From positions 1 to 6,861 of the forward strand of contig JAGLRI010000067.1 of NCBI GenBank assembly GCA_023136395.1: a stretch of 6,861 nt of DNA, written 5' to 3'. Below the pieces are notes generated by a model that saw only the letters and a list, made by a program, of their open reading frames with translations, had not been told where the DNA came from and searched no databases. This document shows, in pieces, positions 1-5,785 of the stretch. A program made the translations under genes and the position numbers. Source of the stretch: Candidatus Bathyarchaeota archaeon (GTDB lineage: Archaea > Thermoproteota > Bathyarchaeia > Bathyarchaeales > Bathyarchaeaceae). How positions within the stretch are numbered: the first letter of the stretch is position 1; every line of letters begins with the position of its first letter.

Positions 1-132
1 AAGTGAACTCTTAACAGCTTCAGCTATTACTTTCGCTGCCATGATGTTATTTAATTGGGCTGCTTTACCCCCCGATCTGGTGGATCCTTCCTTCAAGATC
101 AGGACGGGTACTCCACCTGCTTGTGTTGACAA
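1..132 (-). CDS. ths: Thermosome (group II chaperonin) subunit, N-terminal fragment
   Basis: This is the first 44 codons of a gene running off the left edge on the minus strand. The translation opens MSTQAGGVPVLILKEGS and continues with a GGKAAQLNNIMAAKVIAEAV segment. That is the characteristic N-terminus of archaeal thermosome/CCT subunits (PVLxLKEG, then xNIxAAxxIAxxV), and the family then continues into an LGPxGMDKM motif just beyond the edge. Such subunits form an ATP-driven, two-ring cytosolic folding chamber. The start is TTG at 130-132. It is chosen because the family begins a few residues before the PVLxLKEG motif and because a GGAGG lies 7 nt upstream; no ATG is available nearby. Most of the protein (normally about 540 residues) is outside the window, so the alpha/beta paralogue type cannot be told. 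It is divergently transcribed from the aldo/keto reductase gene. Confidence 0.9.
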   Translation of the reverse strand, partial: MSTQAGGVPVLILKEGSTRSGGKAAQLNNIMAAKVIAEAVKSSL

Positions 133-139
133 ACAAATT

Positions 140-144
140 CCTCC
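140..144 (-). promoter_or_regulatory. Shine-Dalgarno site of the thermosome gene
   Basis: On the minus strand this reads GGAGG, a strong match to the archaeal 16S rRNA tail complement, 7 nt before the TTG codon. It decides the start in favour of TTG at 130-132 over the in-frame upstream TTG. Confidence 0.75.
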
Positions 145-178
145 ATTAATTCCTTTTTCAATAACCAATTTATCTAGG

Positions 179-193
179 TATAAATGTTTTGCT
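179..193 (-). promoter_or_regulatory. BRE/TATA promoter of the thermosome gene
   Basis: Read on the minus strand this is AGCAAAACATTTATA: an A-rich BRE-like element directly followed by a TTTATA TATA box. Initiation about 25 nt downstream would fall near 155, leaving a leader of about 20 nt that contains the GGAGG site. The arrangement is typical of archaeal TBP/TFB promoters. No heat-shock operator could be recognised. Confidence 0.55.
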
Positions 194-212
194 TAATCGT
201 TCGTTTTTTCAC

Positions 213-450
213 GCATGCAATGGAACATATCAGTACCATTGATGGTTCTACTGTGGAACCAGAGATTTCAAGCAATATTAGCAAGTGTTATATGGACATT
301 AATTATTATCACCGTTTTAGACCTCGGACGTCGCTTACTCAAACGTTTGGGTTGGTCGATCATAGAAGGATTAAGGAAAAGTAGATACCAGTGTTTTTGC
401 ATGCATGCGCACTGAGATTTGCGGTAGAAGATCGGGATAAACCATGCATG
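213..450. repeat. Scattered GCATGC / TGCATGCA palindromes with GGTAGAAG direct repeats
   Basis: GCATGC-type palindromes occur at 213-218, 399-408 (TGCATGCATGC, two overlapping copies) and 443-450 (CATGCATG). An 8-bp direct repeat GGTAGAAG occurs at 423-430 and 453-460, each copy downstream of one of the last two palindromes. The spacing is irregular and no function is known; binding sites for a regulator are one possibility. Confidence 0.3.
215..415 (+). CDS. Possible small single-pass membrane protein (uncertain)
   Basis: This is a 66-codon ATG-to-TGA reading frame of unrecognised family. Residues about 19-35 (FQAILASVIWTLIIITV) form a continuous hydrophobic stretch long enough for one membrane helix. 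A basic amphipathic stretch, roughly DLGRRLLKRLGWSIIEGLRK, follows at 36-55, as in many small membrane proteins with a cytosolic positive flank. An alternative ATG exists at 242. No Shine-Dalgarno precedes either ATG. A TATAAAT at 179-185 lies at a distance that would allow a nearly leaderless mRNA, but it is better explained as the opposite-strand thermosome promoter. The 3' end overlaps the GCATGC-rich patch, and a different frame is also open over much of the same DNA, so chance is a serious alternative. Confidence 0.25.
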   Translation: MQWNISVPLMVLLWNQRFQAILASVIWTLIIITVLDLGRRLLKRLGWSIIEGLRKSRYQCFCMHAH

Positions 451-503
451 TAGGTAGAAGTTGAACAAGTTTTATATTAAATCGATTGTAGGTTTTTTAT
501 CGA

Positions 504-518
504 TCGAAAAGATATATA
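504..518 (+). promoter_or_regulatory. BRE/TATA promoter of the aldo/keto reductase gene
   Basis: A purine-rich TCGAAAAG is immediately followed by ATATATA (512-518). Initiation about 25 nt downstream would fall near 540, giving a very short leader that starts at the G-run serving as ribosome site. An 8-bp perfect palindrome TCGATCGA (500-507) abuts the BRE-like element, and a second ATCGAT lies at 481-486. Both are possible operator sequence, though short AT-rich palindromes are common by chance. Confidence 0.45.
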
Positions 519-540
519 GCATATCTATTATAGATTTTTA

Positions 541-546
541 GGGGGG
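541..546 (+). promoter_or_regulatory. G-rich ribosome-binding site deciding a TTG start
   Basis: A run of six G lies 5 nt before the TTG at 552. It is the only ribosome-site candidate in the region and supports the non-ATG start. The next in-frame ATG (codon 21) would remove the conserved first strand of the barrel. Confidence 0.55.
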
Positions 547-551
547 TTCTT

Positions 552-1724
552 TTGCAGTATAGAAATTTCGGTGGGCTTGATTGGAAGGTGTCAGCACTTG
601 GATTCGGTGCTATGAGGTTGCCCGTAAGTGGGGCAGATCATGGAAATATAAACGAAACAGCTGCCATAAGGATGATAAGGTATGCTATCGATCACGGAGT
701 TAATTATGTTGATACTGCTTACCCTTATCATAGAGGGAACAGCGAGAGAGTGGTGGGTAAAGCTCTGCAAGATGGGTATCGAGAGAAAGTGAAATTAGCG
801 ACGAAGATGCCTATGATGGCGCGCGAGCTTGTCAAATCTCAAGCAGACCTAGAGAAAATATTTAACGAGCAGCTTTCTAGGCTACAGACGGATAAAATAA
901 ATTTTTACCTCTTTCACGCCCTCAATAAGGAAAGTTGGAATAGGATGCAGGATATGAACGCCCTTCAATGGGCAGAAAACAAGTTAGTTGAAGGTAAAAT
1001 TGATTATATGGGTTTTAGTTTCCATGATGAATACGAGGTTTTTAAAGAAATAGTAGACGGTTATGAAGGATGGACCTTCTGTCAGATCCTATACAATTAT
1101 GTGGATATGAAGCAACAAGCTGGAGTGAGAGGTCTAAAATATGCTGCTTCCAAAGATTTAGCGGTAGTGGTAATGGAACCAATAGCAGGAGGTAGATTAG
1201 CGGTTAAACCACCATCCGAAGTACAAGCCATCTGGGATAAAGCAGAGAGTAAGAGAACATTAGCGGATTTAGCTCTCCAATGGGTTTGGAACCATCGAGA
1301 GGTTTCAATCGTTCTAAGTGGAATGAGTACTATGCAACATGTAATTGAGAATGTGGAAAGTGCTAATAGTTCGGGTCCAGGAATCCTCACAGATGAGGAG
1401 TTAAACTTAATTTCCCGAGTTGGGGAGAAATACAGAGAACACGGTTTTATTGGGTGTTCGGATTGTGGCTATTGCCAGCCATGCCCTGAAGGAGTAGAAA
1501 TTCCAAAAATACTCGCCTTCATCAATGAGTTTCATAAAGGGCGAGGAGACCATGAAATCCGACAAAAAGTTGTAGAGCAATACCTCGAAACGATTTCTCG
1601 CGAAAAGGGAGTTGAGAAATGCGTTAAATGTGGAGAGTGTGAAGAGAAATGTCCTCAACAACTACCTATCTCTAAACTTATAGAAGAAACTCACTTCATG
1701 TTTGAGAGACGAAGAAATGAATAG
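552..1724 (+). CDS. Aldo/keto reductase with two C-terminal ferredoxin-like [4Fe-4S] motifs
   Basis: A 390-residue predicted cytosolic oxidoreductase. Residues 1 to about 290 form the aldo/keto reductase TIM barrel. The opening MQYRNFGGLDWKVSALGFG is the family N-terminus and fixes the TTG start. The catalytic tetrad is visible as D54, Y59, K85 and H122. The C-terminal part carries C302, C305, C308 and C311 followed by PEGVEIP, then C357, C360, C363 and C367 followed by P, so up to two [4Fe-4S] clusters are expected. This architecture is a known Fe-S aldo/keto reductase subfamily common in anaerobes. Its substrates are mostly undefined, and electrons may come from ferredoxin as well as NAD(P)H. 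The gene stands alone, divergent from the thermosome gene and 292 nt upstream of the lipoate operon, so a shared role is not indicated. The family call is firm; the reaction is unknown. Confidence 0.9.
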   Translation: MQYRNFGGLDWKVSALGFGAMRLPVSGADHGNINETAAIRMIRYAIDHGVNYVDTAYPYHRGNSERVVGKALQDGYREKVKLATKMPMMARELVKSQADLEKIFNEQLSRLQTDKINFYLFHALNKESWNRMQDMNALQWAENKLVEGKIDYMGFSFHDEYEVFKEIVDGYEGWTFCQILYNYVDMKQQAGVRGLKYAASKDLAVVVMEPIAGGRLAVKPPSEVQAIWDKAESKRTLADLALQWVWNHREVSIVLSGMSTMQHVIENVESANSSGPGILTDEELNLISRVGEKYREHGFIGCSDCGYCQPCPEGVEIPKILAFINEFHKGRGDHEIRQKVVEQYLETISREKGVEKCVKCGECEEKCPQQLPISKLIEETHFMFERRRNE

Positions 1725-1783
1725 CGACTAAAAATACAAATTCTTATGATCCCAAGAAAAAACGAAGTATAAGTTCCAAATCC

Positions 1784-1789
1784 TTTTTT
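1784..1789 (+). terminator. T-tract terminator candidate of the aldo/keto reductase gene
   Basis: A TTTTTT run lies 60 nt after the TAG stop. Archaeal RNA polymerase often terminates at oligo-T runs without a hairpin, and no stable stem precedes this one. Confidence 0.3.
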
Positions 1790-1809
1790 CAGAAGCTGAA
1801 GTTGTTACG

Positions 1810-1830
1810 TACACATAACTTTATGGTGTA
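1810..1830 (+). other. Short imperfect hairpin in intergenic DNA
   Basis: TACACATA (1810-1817) can pair with TATgGTGTA (1822-1830) across a 4-nt ACTT loop with one bulged G. The stem is only 8 bp and AT-rich, so it may be incidental; it could also support termination of the upstream gene. Confidence 0.2.
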
Positions 1831-1884
1831 ATCTAAGGAGCGGAGTATTGGTTCAAGTTTGGTAGCTAGCTAGAGTACGCTTTC

Positions 1885-1938
1885 ATTAATGCTATACATA
1901 CATTTCTAAGTTTCTTCGGTCATTTCATAAGCATTAAT
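1885..1938. repeat. 9-bp inverted repeat upstream of the lipoate operon
   Basis: ATTAATGCT at 1885-1893 and its exact reverse complement AGCATTAAT at 1930-1938 are separated by 36 nt. Both arms lie upstream of the candidate operon promoter, a suitable place for a regulator that binds two half-sites, but no known operator is recognised. Confidence 0.3.
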
Positions 1939-1973
1939 CGAGAATAAAGGTCCGTTCTGACATCTTTTTTAAT

Positions 1974-1992
1974 GGAAAAATTTTATGATATA
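1974..1992 (+). promoter_or_regulatory. Candidate promoter of the lipoate operon
   Basis: GGAAAAATTTTATGATATA combines a purine-rich BRE-like part with a TTTATGATATA TATA-like part centred about 30 nt before the GTG at 2017. This spacing would give a leaderless or nearly leaderless transcript. That would explain why no good Shine-Dalgarno precedes the GTG. Confidence 0.4.
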
Positions 1993-2016
1993 CGAGTCAA
2001 TAAATGAGTGTAGTAT

Positions 2017-3129
2017 GTGGTAAAGTTGGTTTATGCTACTGAAAATTGTGAAGTTGATGGCTTGTTAGAATCACCCCAATACGTTAGGACTAGTATAGCA
2101 GCAGCAATGACCATGGGAATTGTACCTGGAAAATTTTTCCGAAACGCAAAGTTACACTGCTTAAACCTCTTGTTAACTTACAACGAAGGGTGTTCTGGAA
2201 AATGTGCTTATTGTGGCTTGTCGAGAACTAGAGAGACAGGTAAAGAATGGAAGGAGCAGAGTTTCATTCGAGTAGATTGGCCAGTGGTCAACTTGGATAA
2301 GGTAATCCGTAGCATGGATAGCGAGGGCTGTACTCACGTTGAAAGGGTGTGCATTTCGATGATTACAAACGGGAAGGCGAGAAAGGACACTTTAACTGTT
2401 GTGAAGCGGTTACGCGAAAAGATCCCCCGCATCAGCGCCTTGATAACGCCCACAATAATTGATAAGGCTTGGTTATACAAGCTGAAAAGGTCGGGTGCTG
2501 ACATGGTGGGTGTGGCTGTTGACGCTACAACACCTGAGCTATTCGAGAAGTTGAGGGGTCGGGGGGTTGGTGGTCCTCACAGATGGCTGAAATACTGGGA
2601 GACTGTTGAAGAGGCTGTGGATGTTTTTGGTAGATTTAAGGTTGGAGTGCACTTAATATTTGGGCTTGGAGAAAAGGAAAAGGATATGGTTAAAGCTATT
2701 CAACGGGCACAAAACATGGGCGCTAAGACCCATCTCTTCTCCTTCTTCCCAGAAGAGAAATCGTTCATGCAAGACTCTCCACAACCACCCATTAGAGGAT
2801 ATAGGCGGATCCAGCTAGCCAGATACCTTATAAACAGGGGAGTGATCGATCTTGAGGAGATGGTATTCGACGAAGACGGTAAACTGAGGAATTACAACGT
2901 TAATAAAGAACTCCTTGATCAATTGATTGAGAGCGGCCTACCATTCATGACCTCTGGGTGTCGTGGGAAAACTTTAGAGAACGCTTGTAACAGACCCTTT
3001 GCAAACTGCACACCATACCAAGCATTTATGGGTGAATTTAGAAACTATCCTTTCCAACCTAACAAACAAGACATAGAAATCATCAGAAAACAGATTTTGA
3101 GTGATGACAATGAAAACAGCTGGGTTTGA
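2017..3129 (+). CDS. lipS1: Radical SAM sulfur-insertion enzyme of the LipS1/LipS2 type (probably LipS1)
   Basis: A 370-residue radical SAM enzyme of the biotin-synthase-related kind. The SAM-cluster motif is C59xxxC63xxC66 in the context EGCSGKCAYCGLSR. The barrel continues through GVAVDATTPELFEKLRG (165-181) and HLIFGLGE (212-219). A conserved-looking tail has C315, C324 and C331 around MTSGC and ACNRPFANC, ending in RNYPF (342-346); these are good candidate ligands for a second, auxiliary [4Fe-4S] cluster that could donate sulfur. Thermococcus LipS1 and LipS2, also annotated as biotin synthases, each carry two such clusters and together convert octanoyl to lipoyl groups. Naming this one LipS1 (the C6 step) rather than LipS2 rests only on gene order, so the number is tentative. 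GTG at 2017 is the first possible start after an in-frame TAG at 2011 and keeps the N-terminal region before the cluster. Confidence 0.72.
   Translation: MVKLVYATENCEVDGLLESPQYVRTSIAAAMTMGIVPGKFFRNAKLHCLNLLLTYNEGCSGKCAYCGLSRTRETGKEWKEQSFIRVDWPVVNLDKVIRSMDSEGCTHVERVCISMITNGKARKDTLTVVKRLREKIPRISALITPTIIDKAWLYKLKRSGADMVGVAVDATTPELFEKLRGRGVGGPHRWLKYWETVEEAVDVFGRFKVGVHLIFGLGEKEKDMVKAIQRAQNMGAKTHLFSFFPEEKSFMQDSPQPPIRGYRRIQLARYLINRGVIDLEEMVFDEDGKLRNYNVNKELLDQLIESGLPFMTSGCRGKTLENACNRPFANCTPYQAFMGEFRNYPFQPNKQDIEIIRKQILSDDNENSWV
3099..3105 (+). promoter_or_regulatory. Possible ribosome site selecting ATG 3110
   Basis: GAGTGAT, inside the upstream coding region, resembles the GGAGGTGATC complement of the archaeal 16S tail and sits 4 nt before ATG 3110. 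It would favour that ATG over GTG 3101 and ATG 3104 as the start of the second radical SAM gene. Confidence 0.3.
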
Positions 3130-4180
3130 AGCTAGATCCATCCGAATGGTTAGCGAACGGGTCGAAAAATGCTTCAAAAACTCTCCTTACCAATTGACTT
3201 CCTTATTTAATCAAGCGTTCAAGCTGTCGAGAACCCATTTTTCAGACGCAATCTATTTTTCTGTCCCTGGGATGGTTCATTTTGACACCTCCTTCTGCAC
3301 AGCTACTCATCCCAACCGTTTCCCAAGCATCTCTGTCACAGGAGAGAAGTGCCATCTTAATTGTGAACATTGTGGAAGAAAAATCCTGAAAAACATGATT
3401 CCAGCCACAACTCCAAAAAAATTACTAGAGTTGTGTGCCAAGATCAAAAAAGAGGGAGGTAAAGGCTGCCTTATCAGCGGAGGGTCCTTAAAAGACGGAA
3501 CGGTACCACTGAAAAATTTTATTCCCGCAATAAAACGGGTAAAACATGAATTGGGATTGGATGTCGTAGTTCATACTGGGATCGTCAATCCTGAATTAGC
3601 TGAGGCTTTAGCTGAGGCGCGCATTGACGGGGCTATGATAGATATTATTGGTTCAAATGAGACCATTCGAAGCGTCTATCATCCAAATCTGACAGTGACT
3701 AATTTTGACCATTCCCTCACTCTATTAGAGAAGGAAGGAATTCCCATCGTACCTCACGTTGTAGTGGGCTTACATTATGGAAAATTAAAGGGAGAAAAAA
3801 GGGCTTTACAGATAATTTCCAAACATAAACCAACCGCCCTGGTTATCGTCGCCCTCAACCCCTTAGAGAAGACACCCATGGCACAGGTGAAACCACCATC
3901 ACCCATCAACGTTGCCAGAGTGATCTTAGCAGCAAAATTCATGATGCCAAACATCCCCATCATGTTAGGTTGCATTAGACCAGGAGGAAAACACAAGTCG
4001 AAAACCGACGTCCTTGCGATCAGAGGAGGAGTCAATGGTATCGCATACCCCAGTGAAGAGGGATACAACTTTGCAAAGAAAATTGGCCTTCAAATTAAAT
4101 TTTCAGAGGAATGTTGCGCTCTCACATACAAAGACTTAATCACTCAGATATCCCCACCCACAACAAAAAAGAGAGTATAA
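3101..4180 (+). CDS. lipS2: Radical SAM sulfur-insertion enzyme of the LipS1/LipS2 type (probably LipS2)
   Basis: Up to 359 residues; a second, clearly different radical SAM enzyme related to biotin synthase. The SAM-cluster motif is C84xxxC88xxC91 in SVTGEKCHLNCEHCGRK. Later features are CLISGGSLKDGTVPL (123-137), MIDIIGSNETI (179-189), HVVVGLHYGKLKGE (219-232) and GCIRPGGK followed by AIRGGVNGIAYPSEEG (290-321). Further cysteines at C66, C291, C338 and C339 could ligate an auxiliary cluster. In the Thermococcus pair LipS2 acts first, placing sulfur on C8 of the octanoyl chain, and LipS1 then finishes at C6. Assigning this protein to LipS2 follows only from its position beside the ligase, so the two labels could be swapped. 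It overlaps the previous gene. Starts at GTG 3101, ATG 3104 and ATG 3110 are all possible; the last has the best ribosome site and gives 356 residues. Classical LipA motifs are absent. Confidence 0.72.
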   Translation: MMTMKTAGFEARSIRMVSERVEKCFKNSPYQLTSLFNQAFKLSRTHFSDAIYFSVPGMVHFDTSFCTATHPNRFPSISVTGEKCHLNCEHCGRKILKNMIPATTPKKLLELCAKIKKEGGKGCLISGGSLKDGTVPLKNFIPAIKRVKHELGLDVVVHTGIVNPELAEALAEARIDGAMIDIIGSNETIRSVYHPNLTVTNFDHSLTLLEKEGIPIVPHVVVGLHYGKLKGEKRALQIISKHKPTALVIVALNPLEKTPMAQVKPPSPINVARVILAAKFMMPNIPIMLGCIRPGGKHKSKTDVLAIRGGVNGIAYPSEEGYNFAKKIGLQIKFSEECCALTYKDLITQISPPTTKKRV

Positions 4181-4187
4181 GGAAGAT
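4181..4187 (+). promoter_or_regulatory. Ribosome-binding site of the ligase gene
   Basis: GGAAGAT lies in the 12-nt gap, 5 nt before ATG 4193. It is a modest match to the archaeal Shine-Dalgarno and supports that start, which also gives the family N-terminus (WRLIDSG). Confidence 0.4.
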
Positions 4188-4192
4188 TAGAA

Positions 4193-5785
4193 ATGAGAGA
4201 GTGGAGACTCATAGATAGTGGTCATCGCAGCGCTGCAGAGAACATGGCCTTAGACGATGTGATCATCGGGTGCCGTGCTAGGGAATTAACTCCGAACACC
4301 GTCCGTTTCCTACAGTTTGACCCACCAGCTGTCTTGGTGGGTTACCACCAATCAGTCGAACAGGAGGTCCGCATAGAATTCTGTGAAAGCAAGAACATAG
4401 AGATCAACAGGCGACTAACAGGTGGGGGCGCTATATTCTTTGACAAGAAGTCGTTAGGCTGGGAAGTAATCGCCTCAAAGTCCGAATTGATAGCAGATCA
4501 TTCCATCGAGGAAGTATACGAGAGGATGTGTGAAGGAACAATCCTCGGGCTTAAAACTTTGGGAGTTCAAGCGTCCTTCAGACCAAAGAATGACATCGAA
4601 GTTGAGGGAAGAAAGATCTCTGGTACTGGTGGAACAGAATTGAATAACACTTTCCTATTCCAAGGAACCCTCCTGATCGATTTCGACGTTGATACAATGC
4701 TGCGAGCGTTAAGAATCCCAGTCATGAAGTTGAAGGATAAAGAGATAGAGTCTGTGAAGCAGAGGGTAACATGCATCAAATGGGAGTTAAAACAACTGCC
4801 TACTCTTAACGACATTAAGAATGCGTTGAAGGACGGTTTTGAGAGAGCTTTCAAGATGAAGCTTGTCAAGAGCGAGTTAAGTAGTTATGAGGAAAACCTC
4901 CTGAAAGAAAGGTTGGACATATTCAAGTCCAAGAAATGGATCTTTCTAGATAGGCGACCACTGAATGAAGGTGTAAGTGTTCACGCCGTTAACAAGACTC
5001 CCGGGGGTTTGATCCGCATATCCTTGGCCTTGGATAGAGAACTTGATGTAATTAAGAGTGCACTCATCACAGGTGACTTCTTCGTTTTTCCATCGAGGAC
5101 TATTTTGGATTTGGAAGCAAAATTAAAGGGCGCCTCGTACAATGAGAATGAGATTCGGAGCATAGTCTACGACTTCTTTGAGACCAGGAAAATCCTGATC
5201 CCAGGAGTAACCCCAGATGATCTGGTTAAACTGATCAGTAAGGCTATTAAAAAAATGGAATATGAGTCGCTGGGGATCAGCCTAGAAGAGGCCAATCACA
5301 TATACGCAGTCAACGGAAATCCGATGAGTATTTTAGATAACAGCTGGGAATTTCTTCTCCTCCCTTATTGTGCTAAGCTTCTTGCATGTGAATATAGGAA
5401 GAAGGATGGTTGCATAAATTGTGGTAAGTGTTCAATGGGTTTTGCCTATGAAATGGCTGAGAAGGCGGGGTTAGTACCCTTAACAATACAAAATTTTGAA
5501 CATTTGATAGCCACCTTAAAGGGGTTTCGAGAAGATGGTGTGAAGGGATACATCGGTTGTTGTTGCGAGGGATTCTACATTAAACATCAAGATGACTTTG
5601 AAGCAATTCAAGTTCCAGGTATTCTCATAGACATAGACGACAAGACTTGCTATGACTTGGGAAAAGAGAAAGAAGCCTATAATGGCTCCTTTGAAAACCA
5701 AACAATATTAAAAATTGATCTGCTCTCCAAAATATTGGATATCTGCCTTAAAAAAAATATTCATGGGGATGAGAAGAGAGGATGA
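4193..5785 (+). CDS. lplA: Lipoate-protein ligase (LplA-LplB) fused to a DUF116-like cysteine-rich domain
   Basis: A 530-residue fusion, against roughly 340 for a standard ligase. Residues 1 to about 225 are the biotin/lipoate ligase catalytic domain: RRLTGGGAIF (73-82), NDI (133-135) and GRKISGTGG (139-147) with the expected adenylate-contacting lysine K141. Residues about 265-335 match the LplB/C-terminal accessory domain (PGGLIRISLAL, then FFVFPSRTILDLEAKLKG). After a linker, about 385-520 forms a third module with C393, C399, C407, C410, C413, the triplet C456-C458, and C486 in TCYDLG, read here as DUF116-like. The ligase would activate lipoate or octanoate with ATP and attach it to a carrier lysine. 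Without a LipB in the operon, octanoate loading for the two radical SAM enzymes is plausible. The third module may bind an Fe-S cluster or sulfur; this is inference. ATG 4193 follows GGAAGAT by 5 nt and is 12 nt after the previous stop. Confidence 0.85.
   Translation: MREWRLIDSGHRSAAENMALDDVIIGCRARELTPNTVRFLQFDPPAVLVGYHQSVEQEVRIEFCESKNIEINRRLTGGGAIFFDKKSLGWEVIASKSELIADHSIEEVYERMCEGTILGLKTLGVQASFRPKNDIEVEGRKISGTGGTELNNTFLFQGTLLIDFDVDTMLRALRIPVMKLKDKEIESVKQRVTCIKWELKQLPTLNDIKNALKDGFERAFKMKLVKSELSSYEENLLKERLDIFKSKKWIFLDRRPLNEGVSVHAVNKTPGGLIRISLALDRELDVIKSALITGDFFVFPSRTILDLEAKLKGASYNENEIRSIVYDFFETRKILIPGVTPDDLVKLISKAIKKMEYESLGISLEEANHIYAVNGNPMSILDNSWEFLLLPYCAKLLACEYRKKDGCINCGKCSMGFAYEMAEKAGLVPLTIQNFEHLIATLKGFREDGVKGYIGCCCEGFYIKHQDDFEAIQVPGILIDIDDKTCYDLGKEKEAYNGSFENQTILKIDLLSKILDICLKKNIHGDEKRG

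Larger units (their letters stand above)
133..551. other. Divergent intergenic region between thermosome and aldo/keto reductase genes
   Basis: This 419-nt stretch has no gene that can be asserted firmly. It holds the thermosome promoter at its left end, the reductase promoter at its right end, a possible 66-residue membrane-protein ORF at 215-415, and several GCATGC-containing palindromes at 213-450. No tRNA, rRNA or CRISPR repeat pattern was seen. Confidence 0.6.
1725..2016. other. Intergenic region upstream of the lipoate operon
   Basis: This 292-nt AT-rich stretch has no convincing ORF. It contains two T6 tracts (1784-1789 and 1965-1970), a small hairpin (1810-1830), a 10-bp palindrome TAGCTAGCTA (1863-1872), a 9-bp inverted repeat (1885-1938) and a candidate TATA element shortly before the GTG start. 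No tRNA or recognisable riboswitch was found. Confidence 0.55.

Noticed and set aside
184..384. Overlapping 66-codon frame in the intergenic region
   Set aside because: It has no domain, no membrane segment and no ribosome site; the frame starting at 215 is the better candidate in the same DNA.
1097..1661. Open frames on the minus strand inside the aldo/keto reductase gene
   Set aside because: They are antisense shadows of a well-supported coding region, with no recognisable protein features.
1850..1858. GGTTCAAGT as a tRNA T-loop
   Set aside because: The flanking bases do not form a T-stem, and no acceptor or anticodon arm could be assembled around it.
1835..1865. AAGGAG followed by TTG at 1848 as a small gene start
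   Set aside because: The frame ends at TAG after five codons.
2017..4180. Annotation of either radical SAM protein as classical lipoyl synthase LipA or as biotin synthase BioB
   Set aside because: LipA has an N-terminal CxxxxCxxxxxC auxiliary motif that is absent from both. No other biotin gene is present, and the ligase and flavoprotein context points to the LipS route.
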